From contig NZ_FNVP01000005.1 in assembly GCF_900108015.1 (NCBI RefSeq), forward strand, positions 62,001 to 126,000: 64,000 bases of DNA, read 5' to 3'. Shown piece by piece: positions 1 to 7,347 of the stretch. The stretch comes from Flavobacterium urumqiense (GTDB taxonomy: Bacteria; Bacteroidota; Bacteroidia; Flavobacteriales; Flavobacteriaceae). Each line of letters starts with the position of its first letter. Within the stretch, counting starts at the first letter, position 1. The translations under genes were made by a program, and so were the position numbers. The notes under the pieces are model-generated. The model was not told where the DNA came from and ran no database searches. It was given only the letters and a program-made list of their open reading frames with translations.

Positions 1-271
1 TTGTTGAAACTACTTTCTCAACAGGAGTGGCAAACTGAAACCAATATTCGATGCTAACGCCGTATTTGTACGCCATTAAAATTCCGGTAACGACCAGTAA
101 AACCAATGCTGTCATTCCTACAGGCTCATACTTTTTTTCGTAATTTAAAATAATGCTCGGGTCTTTCTCTTTAAGGGCTTGTGGCAAATGACCAAAGACC
201 AACAACAAATGGCCGCCAACCCAAACTGTAGCACTTAAAAGATGGATAATTAACAAAAAATGATGGTTCAT
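1..271 (-). CDS. CopD-like integral membrane protein, N-terminal part (runs off the window)
   Basis: This is an open frame read on the minus strand from an ATG at 269-271 to the window edge, about 90 residues, with no stop reached. The visible part has two hydrophobic segments, one at the N-terminus with an early HxL..WVGGH pattern and one around residues 53-66. A WVGGH motif followed by a second helix is typical of the CopD/YeaQ-like di-heme or copper-associated membrane proteins of Bacteroidota. It lies 55 bp downstream of nrdG and has a possible promoter of its own in the gap. A copper or heme role would fit the denitrification context, but the substrate cannot be told from this fragment. 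The family call is moderate; that it is coding is fairly sure. Confidence 0.65.
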   Translation of the reverse strand, partial: MNHHFLLIIHLLSATVWVGGHLLLVFGHLPQALKEKDPSIILNYEKKYEPVGMTALVLLVVTGILMAYKYGVSIEYWFQFATPVEKVVST

Positions 272-290
272 GTAAAATTTTATTTGTTTT

Positions 291-298
291 TAAAGATA
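291..298 (-). promoter_or_regulatory. Possible -7 element for the CopD-like gene
   Basis: On the minus strand this reads TATCTTTA, seven of eight matches to the Bacteroidota TAnnTTTG element, about 20 bp before the start codon. It would let the membrane protein be transcribed apart from nrdG. Confidence 0.35.
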
Positions 299-326
299 CG
301 CTTTTGTCAGCAACTTTACTTTAGAA

Positions 327-1016
327 TCAACCTCTAAAATGTACTTTAATGCGTGCGCTTGAAAGATTTTCCTTTTCCAATTCCCTAACAGAATAGCCCA
401 ATTTTTTTAACGTGTTCGCTCCATTTACAAAATGCTGGATGTAATAATTTCCCTGATAGTTTTGCTGTTCTAAATATCGTATCATGGCTTGCATGTGATT
501 CGTATCTATCAAATCTGAATGTACCGTGGTGCGAACTTCAAACGGAAGCCCACTTTCTAATAATAAATGCAACGATTTTTCAAAAGGGAGAAAAAGATTG
601 GACTGCGTTATCTTTTCAAAATGTATAGGCATGGCTTTAAAATCCAGCGCCACATAATCGATCAATTGATTTTCAAGTAATTGTTGCAAAACTTCAGGTC
701 GTGATCCATTGGTGTCAATTTTTACTAAAAAGCCCATTTTTTTAACTTCGGTTATGAGTTGAATGCTGTTTTTATGCAATAAACATTCGCCTCCGCTAAA
801 AACCACCGCGTCCAGCAAATTTTTTCTGGAATGAAGAAAAGTGAGCACTTTTTCGAATGAAATTGTTCCTTTTCCAAGCACAATTTCAGGATTGTAACAA
901 TACAAACAACGCATATTACAGCCTGCAAACCAAAGAATGCAAGCTGATTTATGCGCATAATCTAATAAAGTAAAAGGCGTTATGCTGTAAATGGGTTTAC
1001 TAACATTTTCCTTCAC
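327..1016 (-). CDS. nrdG: Anaerobic ribonucleotide reductase activating protein (radical SAM)
   Basis: NrdG is the radical S-adenosylmethionine enzyme that installs the glycyl radical on class III ribonucleotide reductase. The CxxxCxxC iron-sulfur signature is seen as CNMRCLYC close to the N-terminus, followed by a SGGE SAM-binding motif (FSGGEC) and an IDTNGS strand typical of the fold. There is no ATG near the expected N-terminus. GTG at 1014-1016 puts the conserved KPIYSITPF stretch six residues in, as in relatives. A TTG at 1053-1055 would add 13 residues and is the alternative. Either start overlaps the end of the small glycyl-radical gene, so the two are likely translationally coupled. 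It is the last gene of the ric-nrdD-glycyl-nrdG cluster. Confidence 0.9.
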   Translation of the reverse strand: MKENVSKPIYSITPFTLLDYAHKSACILWFAGCNMRCLYCYNPEIVLGKGTISFEKVLTFLHSRKNLLDAVVFSGGECLLHKNSIQLITEVKKMGFLVKIDTNGSRPEVLQQLLENQLIDYVALDFKAMPIHFEKITQSNLFLPFEKSLHLLLESGLPFEVRTTVHSDLIDTNHMQAMIRYLEQQNYQGNYYIQHFVNGANTLKKLGYSVRELEKENLSSARIKVHFRG

Positions 1017-1164
1017 TGAAATGAGTTCGCTGTTTGTGTTCTCCTTTTTTTCCAATATTGAAACTTTCTACGGGTCTGTGATAGCCCATTACTCTTGTGT
1101 ATACTAAACATTTTGTTCTCAAATGTTGGTTTTGTTCTAAAATAGGATTAGTTTCTGTTTTCAT
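1000..1164 (-). CDS. Stand-alone glycyl-radical domain of class III ribonucleotide reductase (54 aa)
   Basis: A 54-residue frame with its own ATG contains CLVYTRVMGYHRPVESFN. This is the C-terminal glycyl-radical motif (R-V-x-G-Y) that is normally fused to the end of NrdD, followed by the usual NIGKKGE tail. The NrdD frame upstream stops about 16 residues after its zinc-binding cysteines and lacks this motif, so the radical glycine (in VMGY, about residue 27) must come from here. The gene starts about 100 bp after the nrdD stop, in a spacer holding an 18-bp inverted repeat, and overlaps the nrdG start. It would work as a small radical-carrying subunit, as GrcA does for pyruvate formate-lyase. 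The alternative is that a once-fused gene was recently broken, leaving two nonfunctional pieces. The clean start and lack of decay argue against that. Confidence 0.8.
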   Translation of the reverse strand: MKTETNPILEQNQHLRTKCLVYTRVMGYHRPVESFNIGKKGEHKQRTHFSEGKC

Positions 1165-1201
1165 ATTTTTTTATGGTTTAAAAAATTAAAATTATTTTTT
1201 G

Positions 1202-1258
1202 AACCATTAAGAAATTTAAGTGTGATTTGGCTTGATGAAACTTAATTTCTTAATGGTT
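1202..1258. repeat. Inverted repeat between nrdD and the glycyl-radical gene
   Basis: Arms at 1202-1220 and 1241-1258 are complementary over 18 bp with one bulged base, around a 20-nt loop. The AACCATTAAG end resembles short palindromes that recur between genes in Flavobacterium. In RNA it would form a stable hairpin in the spacer, without a long T tract in the direction of transcription, so RNA processing or a mobile palindrome is more likely than a terminator. Confidence 0.7.
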
Positions 1259-1266
1259 TTAAAGTT

Positions 1267-3378
1267 TTATAACTCAACTTTAAATTTTGAACTTTTTTCT
1301 TCAATTAGAATTTCATCACATTTCGGGCAATATTCGTGTTCACCATTCAAATACCCATGAACTGGACATACACTAAACACGGGCGTAACGGTAATGTATG
1401 GCAATTTAAAATTGGATATCACTTTCTTCACAAACTGTTTGCAGGCTTCGGGAGAACTGATTTTTTCACTCATATACAAGTGTAAAACCGTTCCTCCAGT
1501 ATATTTGCATTGTAATTCATCTTGCAAAAACAACGCTTCAAAAGGATCTTCGGTGTGATCCACCGGAATCTGGGAACTGTTTGTATAATAAATATTGTCT
1601 CCTTGTCCGGCTTGTATAATGTTTGGAAAACGTTTTTTGTCTTCCTTGGCAAATCGGTAGGTAGTTCCTTCCGCTGGTGTGGCTTCCAGATTGTATAAAT
1701 TTCCGGTTTCTTCCTGGAATTCTTTCATTCGATTCCGAATATGCTCCAAGATTTCTGATGCAAATTCGATTCCTGACGATGAAGTAATAGCGTCTTGATT
1801 TCCGGTAAAATTTGCAATCATTTCGTTCATTCCGTTTACACCAATGGTCGAAAAATGATTTCTGAAATGCTGTAAATACCGTTTGGTGTACGGATACAAA
1901 CCTCGGTCGTACATTTCTTGGATAAACACTCTTTTTTTCTCCAAAGTAGATTTAGAAATATATAATAACCGATCTAATTGTTTGAATAATTCTTGTTTGT
2001 TTCCTTTGAATAAATAACCCAAACGCGCCATATTAATGGTCACTACGCCAATGCTTCCTGTCATTTCCGCACTTCCAAAAAGTCCGTTTCCTCGTTTTAA
2101 CAGTTCTCTTAAATCGAGTTGTAAACGACAGCACATACTGCGAACGGCATTCGGTTTATACGCATTTTCGTTTTCTGTTTTATTGCCATTTTCATCCAAA
2201 ATATATTGACTTCCAATGAAATTCTGGAAATAAGAAGAACCGATTTTGGCTGTATTTTCAAATAGTAAATCGGTATTTTCGCCATCCCAATCAAATTCTT
2301 CGGTAATGTTTACTGTTGGAATAGGGAAAGTGAACGGTTGTCCGTTGGCATCGCCTTCGGTCATTACGGTGTAATACGCTTTGTTGATAAGGTTCATTTC
2401 CTTTTGAAAATGTTCGTAACGCAATTCGGTTACTTTTGTAACACCTCTTTCCCTAGCTCGCAATAAGAGATCATAATCAAAATTATTTTCGAAAAAATGA
2501 AAGTCGTTTTTCGTTGGAATTTGGGTTTTCAAATCATCGGGAACAACCCAGTCCAAAGTAATATTTGTGAAAGGCGATTGTCCCCAACGCGCCGGAACAT
2601 TCAAATTGTAAACAAAACTGCGAACGGCTTTCAAGACATCCTCAAAAGACAAATCATCTTTGAAAACATAAGGCGCCAAATAGGTATCAAACGAACTGAA
2701 GGCTTGCGCTCCGGCCCATTCGCTTTGTAAAATCCCAAGGAAATTTGCCATTTGTCCCAAAGCCTCTCTAAAATGCGAAGGCGCTTTGCTTTCCACGCGT
2801 CCGCGAACACCATTAAAACCATCGTTGAGCAGCACCCGCAGGCTCCAACCGGCACAATATCCGGTCAAACAATCCAAATCATGGATATGAATGTCGCCAT
2901 TGCGATGCGCATAACCCTCTTCTTTTGTATATACTTTATCGAGCCAATAATTAGCAATAATTTTTCCGGCAACATTGTTGACCAATCCCGCATTAGAGTA
3001 GGAGGTATTGGCATTTGCATTGATGCGCCAATCCGTTTGTTCAATGTATTCTTCGATGGTTTGCGTGCTGTCAACATAAGTGGTGTCTTCGTTTAAGCCA
3101 TTTACATGTTCGCGTTGCAATTTGCGAGTATGTCTAAACAACATAAAGGAACGCATGACTTCGAAATATTGTTTTTCAAAAAGGTTTTTCTCGATTAAAT
3201 CCTGAATTTCCTCAACGGCCCAGGTTTCTTTGGATTGTAAATCCTGAATAATTTTTTCGAAAAGAATTTCATCAAATGCTATGGAAACACTCTGAAAGCT
3301 TTTTTCAATTGCGTCTTTTATTTTGAAAAGCTCAAAAGGTTTGTATTCGCCGTTTCTTTTGATAACATATTTTTCCAT
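1267..3378 (-). CDS. nrdD: Anaerobic (class III) ribonucleoside-triphosphate reductase catalytic subunit, lacking its glycyl-radical motif
   Basis: The enzyme makes deoxyribonucleotides without oxygen. The 703-residue protein begins with an ATP-cone (KRNGEYKPF near residue 8). It carries the HIHDLDC..GYCAGWSL segment around 164-180 and the RSMCCRLQL cysteine pair at 416-417, which belong to the barrel active site. It ends with a zinc site, C671-P-V-H674 and C684-P-K-C687. Family members continue from there into the RVxGY glycyl-radical loop. Here the frame stops at residue 703, and the loop is found in a separate small gene downstream (1000-1164). It lies 39 bp after ric on the same strand, so both are probably co-transcribed. 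ATG at 3376-3378 fits the usual N-terminus. Confidence 0.93.
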   Translation of the reverse strand: MEKYVIKRNGEYKPFELFKIKDAIEKSFQSVSIAFDEILFEKIIQDLQSKETWAVEEIQDLIEKNLFEKQYFEVMRSFMLFRHTRKLQREHVNGLNEDTTYVDSTQTIEEYIEQTDWRINANANTSYSNAGLVNNVAGKIIANYWLDKVYTKEEGYAHRNGDIHIHDLDCLTGYCAGWSLRVLLNDGFNGVRGRVESKAPSHFREALGQMANFLGILQSEWAGAQAFSSFDTYLAPYVFKDDLSFEDVLKAVRSFVYNLNVPARWGQSPFTNITLDWVVPDDLKTQIPTKNDFHFFENNFDYDLLLRARERGVTKVTELRYEHFQKEMNLINKAYYTVMTEGDANGQPFTFPIPTVNITEEFDWDGENTDLLFENTAKIGSSYFQNFIGSQYILDENGNKTENENAYKPNAVRSMCCRLQLDLRELLKRGNGLFGSAEMTGSIGVVTINMARLGYLFKGNKQELFKQLDRLLYISKSTLEKKRVFIQEMYDRGLYPYTKRYLQHFRNHFSTIGVNGMNEMIANFTGNQDAITSSSGIEFASEILEHIRNRMKEFQEETGNLYNLEATPAEGTTYRFAKEDKKRFPNIIQAGQGDNIYYTNSSQIPVDHTEDPFEALFLQDELQCKYTGGTVLHLYMSEKISSPEACKQFVKKVISNFKLPYITVTPVFSVCPVHGYLNGEHEYCPKCDEILIEEKSSKFKVEL

Positions 3379-3417
3379 AGCACGTGATGATTTTAAATTA
3401 TAGAATTGGAGTGTATT

Positions 3418-4149
3418 TTATTCTTGTTCGGAGAATTTTTTTTCTAAAAGCATCGCGCTTGGAAACAAAATGTTGTTTTCCAAATGAATGTGTTTGTGTA
3501 AATCCTGCTCAAAATCAGCTAACATGGCATAAGTCACACGAAACGTACTGCAACCATCGGCCGGTGGCGTATAATTATTGGTTAATGCTGCTATTTTAAC
3601 AAAACGATCGCCTTCGGTTTCATGCTCTTGCATCATCATGGCAATTGGGTTTTTAACAGTTCCAAATTGTGGTTTCGCAATTTGTTCCTCTGCAAGCGCT
3701 GCTTTTGCCATTTTTTTGATAAAAGGAAACAGCATCAGTTCTTCTTTTTTCATGTGTTGCGCTAATTCGCCTGCACAACCAATAAAGAGTTCATTGATTT
3801 CGAATAATTCAGGATGATTTGCGCCATGTACTTTGCACAGTTTATCTAAAAAAGGAAGTAAAATTTGCGTTTTTTCTTCTACATAACGGTGATGCGTTTT
3901 CTCAATATAATCGGCCAACAAGTCCAAAGGCCATGTTTTAAAATCAATAGCACTGTCATTTTTGGTTGCCAAAACCGTGTTTATCTGGTTCATTAATTGA
4001 TCCGTATCAACGCCTTTTTTTTCGCAAGCTTCCTCGATTGTTCTATTGCCTTTGCAACAGAAATCTATTCCATATTTTGAAAATATTGCTGCGGTTCTAA
4101 AATCTTTTGCAACGTATTCTCCAATTGTTATTTTCTCTAAAGTTTCCAT
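3418..4149 (-). CDS. ric: Iron-sulfur cluster repair di-iron protein (ScdA/Ric/YtfE family)
   Basis: Ric proteins restore iron-sulfur clusters after nitric oxide or oxidative damage and bind a non-heme di-iron centre in a hemerythrin-like bundle. The 243-residue protein has the ScdA N-terminal domain, with the DFCCKGN cysteine pair at residues 31-32. A helical domain follows with spaced His and Glu residues (KTHHRYVEE, VHGANHPE, HMKKEE, QEHETEGD, HKHIHLENN) that supply metal ligands. It is the first gene of the minus-strand cluster and is divergent from the nor operon. Its promoter carries the same palindrome as the nor and nir promoters, so induction by NO is likely. nrdD follows closely, tying repair to anaerobic nucleotide synthesis. 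Confidence 0.93.
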   Translation of the reverse strand: METLEKITIGEYVAKDFRTAAIFSKYGIDFCCKGNRTIEEACEKKGVDTDQLMNQINTVLATKNDSAIDFKTWPLDLLADYIEKTHHRYVEEKTQILLPFLDKLCKVHGANHPELFEINELFIGCAGELAQHMKKEELMLFPFIKKMAKAALAEEQIAKPQFGTVKNPIAMMMQEHETEGDRFVKIAALTNNYTPPADGCSTFRVTYAMLADFEQDLHKHIHLENNILFPSAMLLEKKFSEQE

Positions 4150-4180
4150 AAGATCTGTTTTCGATTAAAATTTATTTATA

Positions 4181-4188
4181 CAAAAATA
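4181..4188 (-). promoter_or_regulatory. -7 element of the ric promoter
   Basis: The minus strand reads TATTTTTG, a full match to TAnnTTTG, about 32 bp before the ric ATG. The palindrome at 4205-4222 covers the -33 side. Confidence 0.65.
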
Positions 4189-4204
4189 ATCATTATTTTT
4201 AATA

Positions 4205-4222
4205 AAAGACAAATTTATCCTT
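4205..4222. promoter_or_regulatory. Shared palindromic operator at the ric promoter
   Basis: On the minus strand this is AAGGATA-N4-TGTCTTT, the same 7-4-7 dyad found at the nor (4393-4410) and nir (10988-11005) promoters. It sits just upstream of the ric -7 element, where a repressor could block RNA polymerase. The binding protein is not known; an NO-responsive repressor is an inference. Confidence 0.55.
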
Positions 4223-4335
4223 AATTAATTTTTTAATTTAATTTTATTTATAAAGTGCTAATTATAAGGAGTATGTATTTTTTTAAAATCATTTTTAATT
4301 AATATTAATGTTATAATTTAAAAAATAATAAAAAG

Positions 4336-4349
4336 ATGATTTATATCAT
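4336..4349. promoter_or_regulatory. FNR/DNR-type dyad upstream of norC
   Basis: The perfect dyad ATGAT-TTAT-ATCAT has the TGAT-N4-ATCA core bound by the FNR/DNR branch of the CRP family. Its centre lies 29.5 bp before the predicted -7 element, about -41.5 from the start of transcription, which is the class II activator position. Confidence 0.6.
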
Positions 4350-4371
4350 GTTTTAGCTTTTTTTAAAGTTA

Positions 4372-4379
4372 TTAATTTG
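4372..4379 (+). promoter_or_regulatory. Predicted -7 element of the nor operon
   Basis: TTAATTTG matches TAnnTTTG at seven of eight positions. The call rests mainly on its spacing from the FNR-type dyad, which is the same as at nirK. Confidence 0.5.
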
Positions 4380-4392
4380 CAACAAACAAATA

Positions 4393-4410
4393 AAAGACAC
4401 TTTTGTCTTT
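4393..4410. promoter_or_regulatory. Shared palindromic operator in the norC leader
   Basis: AAAGACA-CTTT-TGTCTTT is a perfect palindrome, extending outward to an 11-bp stem (4389-4414). It lies just downstream of the predicted transcription start, suiting a repressor; as RNA it could also form a leader hairpin. The rest of the 306-bp ric-norC gap is AT-rich with no coding frame. Confidence 0.6.
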
Positions 4411-4455
4411 TATTAGAATTAGAGTAAATTTATTAACAAACAAAAACAAATACTT

Positions 4456-4890
4456 ATGCTTTCAAAATCACAGGCAAGAGCATTTTTTTTAGGAGGAACA
4501 TTAGTCACCTTTTTAATCTTTATAGGACTGACTATTTATTCGTTCATGCCAAGGAATGATCAAACAAACTACAGTAAGATTACTAAAGAAGTAGTGAGAG
4601 GAAAAGAAATTTGGGAGACCAACAATTGTATGGGCTGTCATACTATTATGGGCGAAGGAGGCTATTATGCTCCCGAGTTAACAAAAGTAGTGGAGCGTCG
4701 TGGCGAAGGGTACATCAAAGCGGTTTTGATGTCGCCAATTCCTTGGGCACCAAATGGGCGAAAAATGGTGGCTTATAAAATGAATGAAGCGGATGCCAAT
4801 GCCATGGTTGCCTATTTCGAATGGATTGGAAAATTAGATTTAAATGGTTTCGACCGCATCGTTTCCCCTTTAGCTAAAGAAAATAATTAA
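4456..4890 (+). CDS. norC: Nitric oxide reductase cytochrome c subunit
   Basis: NorC carries electrons to NorB for NO reduction to N2O. The 144-residue protein has one N-terminal membrane anchor (about residues 8-30) and a periplasmic cytochrome c domain with the heme motif C58-M-G-C61-H62. The GRKMVAYKM segment can supply the axial methionine. It is first in the nor operon, 11 bp before norB. The leader holds an FNR-type dyad and a second palindrome, indicating control by low oxygen and nitrogen oxides. Confidence 0.96.
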   Translation: MLSKSQARAFFLGGTLVTFLIFIGLTIYSFMPRNDQTNYSKITKEVVRGKEIWETNNCMGCHTIMGEGGYYAPELTKVVERRGEGYIKAVLMSPIPWAPNGRKMVAYKMNEADANAMVAYFEWIGKLDLNGFDRIVSPLAKENN

Positions 4891-4901
4891 AATTTTTAAA
4901 A

Positions 4902-6329
4902 ATGAAATATAAATCACAGAAAGTAGCCTACTGGTTTTTTGCATTGTGCATGCTTTTGTTCTCGCTGCAAATTGTCTATGGCTTTATCATGGGCTTTGAC
5001 CGAATAGGAATCCAAGGATTACATGAAATTATTCCTTTTAACGTGGCACGAGCGGTGCATACTAATTTGTTGGTGGTATGGTTATTAACCGGTTTTATGG
5101 GTGCGGCATATTACATTATTCCTGAAGAAGCGCAACGCGAATTAATAAGCGTGAAATGGGCTTATGTTCAACTGATTTCATTAGCCATTGTGGGCGTTGT
5201 TACTATAATTGGCTTTCACTTCAACCATTGGGAAGGAAGAAAATTTCTTGAAATTCCAAGAGAATTAGACTATTTGGTAGTCATAAATGTACTGTTGTTC
5301 TTATTCATAATTTTGGGTACACTTTATAAAGGAAAACGCCAAACTACAACGGCTCTAGTATTATCAATGGGATTGTTTTTTGCAGCGTTGCTTTATATAC
5401 CCGGAATGATTTGGTTTGACAGCCAGGTAATGGACTCTTTTTTCCGTTGGTGGGTGGTTCACTTGTGGGTTGAAGGTGTTTGGGAATTAATTATGGGAGG
5501 TATCCTTTCGTTCTTATTGATCAAGTTGACTGGAGTGGACAGAGAAGTTATCGAAAAATGGTTGTACGTAATTGTTGGATTAACTTTCCTTTCCGGAGTT
5601 TTGGGAACTGGGCATCACTACTATTACATTGGAGTAAATAAAATTTGGTTGATCGTTGGTGGTATTTTCTCAGCCTTGGAACCTTTGGCTTTCTTAGCGA
5701 TGGCATTATTTGCTGTGAATATGTACAGAAAAGGGGAAAAAAGCCATCCAAATAAAATCGCGTTATTCTGGACAATCGGTTCAGCTATCGTTTCTTTTGT
5801 AGGTGCTGGATTACTTGGTTTTGCACATACATTGCCACAAACAAACTTGTATACGCATGGAACTTTAGTAACTGCAATGCACGCTCATTATGCATTCTGG
5901 GGCGCTTATGCGATGATTGTTCTAGCGATGATTAGTTATGCTTTACCCAATTTAACGGGGCGTAAACGTTACGAAAGCGCACAAGGTATGATGGCTTTTT
6001 GGTTATCGAATATTGGAATCTTGGGGATGACGGTAGCCTTTGGTGTTGCAGGAGTTGCTCAAGTGTATATGGAGCGAAAAATGAAAATGGATTTCATGGT
6101 TGTTCAAAGCGAAATCAGTATCCATTTTGTAGTGCTTCTTATTTGTGCTACCATGTTTACAATAGGAATTGGTCTGTTTATTTTTGATTTTATTAAATAC
6201 GGAAGACCTACAGATGAAGCTCTTGAAGCAGACAATCATGGACATCGAGCAGATGGATATAAAATCGATGGCACTGTAATTGAAAATCTAACAGGAACAA
6301 GTGAGAAAAAAGGAAAAACAGTGATTTAA
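4902..6329 (+). CDS. norB: Nitric oxide reductase large subunit (cNOR type)
   Basis: NorB is the membrane catalytic subunit that joins two NO molecules into N2O. The 475-residue protein has about twelve membrane helices. The expected ligands are all visible: H53 and H329 for heme b, H327 for heme b3, and H187, H238, H239 with E191 for the non-heme iron (FeB). Their mutual spacing matches Pseudomonas NorB. There is no N-terminal quinol-oxidase extension, so it is the NorC-dependent form. A hydrophilic tail of about 30 residues follows the last helix. norQ and norD downstream are its insertion or activation factors. Confidence 0.97.
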   Translation: MKYKSQKVAYWFFALCMLLFSLQIVYGFIMGFDRIGIQGLHEIIPFNVARAVHTNLLVVWLLTGFMGAAYYIIPEEAQRELISVKWAYVQLISLAIVGVVTIIGFHFNHWEGRKFLEIPRELDYLVVINVLLFLFIILGTLYKGKRQTTTALVLSMGLFFAALLYIPGMIWFDSQVMDSFFRWWVVHLWVEGVWELIMGGILSFLLIKLTGVDREVIEKWLYVIVGLTFLSGVLGTGHHYYYIGVNKIWLIVGGIFSALEPLAFLAMALFAVNMYRKGEKSHPNKIALFWTIGSAIVSFVGAGLLGFAHTLPQTNLYTHGTLVTAMHAHYAFWGAYAMIVLAMISYALPNLTGRKRYESAQGMMAFWLSNIGILGMTVAFGVAGVAQVYMERKMKMDFMVVQSEISIHFVVLLICATMFTIGIGLFIFDFIKYGRPTDEALEADNHGHRADGYKIDGTVIENLTGTSEKKGKTVI

Positions 6330-6461
6330 AACTGAAACCTTTTTTGTGTAACGGAATACTTAAAATAAAATTTCCAGAATGCTTTAACCACCGTTTTTTA
6401 GAATTGCATTTCCGAAAAAACAATAGTTATCGTGTTCTGGTTTTTTTCTAAAATAATAAAA

Positions 6462-7241
6462 ATGTTAGTAAATATCCCATATTATCACGCGGTAGGCAAA
6501 GAAAAAGAGGTCTTTGAACACGCCTATAAAAACAAAATTCCTTTCCTGTTGAAAGGACCAACTGGAACAGGAAAATCCCGTTTTGTGGAATACATGGCAC
6601 ATCATTTGGATAAAAAAATCATCACGATTAGTTGTCACGAAGAAACGTCATCAACGGATTTAATTGGACGATTTATCATTAAAGGTGCCGAAACAGTTTG
6701 GCTGGATGGACCATTGACCACTGCCGTAAAAGAAGGAGCGATTATTTATTTGGATGAAATCGCCGAAGCGCGGCCAGATGTTATTGTAGCCATTCACTCC
6801 CTGACGGATCATAGAAGGGAATTATTCATTGACAAATTAGGCGAAACCGTAAAAGCGCATGACGATTTTATGTTGGTTGCTTCTTTTAATCCCGGTTATC
6901 AAAGAGGTTTTAAAGAGCTAAAACCATCGACTCGTCAGCGATTTATTGCCGTTTCTTTTGAGTATCCGGAAACGAAAATTGAAATTGAAATTTTGGTAAA
7001 AGAAACGAATGTTGATCCTGATGTTGCCAAAAAACTGGTAGCCATTGGAAACAAAATCAGAAACCTAACCGAATTGGGGTTGACAGAAACCGTTTCGACC
7101 CGACTTTTAGTGGATGCCGCTAAAATTATTCATTCTGGTCTTCCAAAACGATTGTCGGTTCATGTGGCTATTGTAGAACCGTTAACCGATGATTTACAAA
7201 CGGTGGAAGCATTGAAGGATTTGTGTGATTTGATGATATAA
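6462..7241 (+). CDS. norQ: NorQ/CbbQ-type AAA+ ATPase for nitric oxide reductase activation
   Basis: NorQ works with the von Willebrand factor A protein NorD to mature NorB, probably by loading the non-heme iron. The 259-residue protein has Walker A GPTGTGKS at 32-39, Walker B IIYLDEIAE at about 94-102, and the SFNPGYQRG sensor segment typical of CbbQ/NirQ/NorQ. The ATG at 6462 is chosen over an in-frame GTG at 6432, because it gives the family N-terminus (NIPYYHAVGKE). The 132-bp norB-norQ gap shows no clear signal. Confidence 0.93.
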   Translation: MLVNIPYYHAVGKEKEVFEHAYKNKIPFLLKGPTGTGKSRFVEYMAHHLDKKIITISCHEETSSTDLIGRFIIKGAETVWLDGPLTTAVKEGAIIYLDEIAEARPDVIVAIHSLTDHRRELFIDKLGETVKAHDDFMLVASFNPGYQRGFKELKPSTRQRFIAVSFEYPETKIEIEILVKETNVDPDVAKKLVAIGNKIRNLTELGLTETVSTRLLVDAAKIIHSGLPKRLSVHVAIVEPLTDDLQTVEALKDLCDLMI

Positions 7242-7340
7242 GCCCTCTAACCCCCGAAGGGGGAATTTAGAGAGCTATAAATAAAAAAATAATCATTCCC
7301 TTAGGCCAATTTAGGGAAGCCCCCTTTGGGGGTTGGGGGC
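7242..7340. repeat. Flavobacterium-type intergenic palindrome between norQ and norD
   Basis: Two GC-rich stem-loops (CCCCCGAAGGGGG at 7251-7263 and CCCCCTTTGGGGG near 7320-7332) lie within longer CTCTAA/TTAGAG and TTAGG arms. They contrast sharply with the AT-rich surroundings. Elements of this kind are scattered between genes in flavobacterial genomes. Within the operon it could act as an RNA processing or stability site. Confidence 0.7.
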
Positions 7341-7347
7341 TAATATT

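Noticed and set aside
1165..1266. Sequencing frameshift as the reason for the short NrdD
   Set aside because: The glycyl motif lies about 100 bp beyond the stop, behind a non-coding spacer with a hairpin, and has its own ATG. A single-base error cannot join the two frames.
2752..3096. 114-residue plus-strand open frame
   Set aside because: It lies antisense inside nrdD, has no recognisable domain, and arises from the codon pattern of the real gene.
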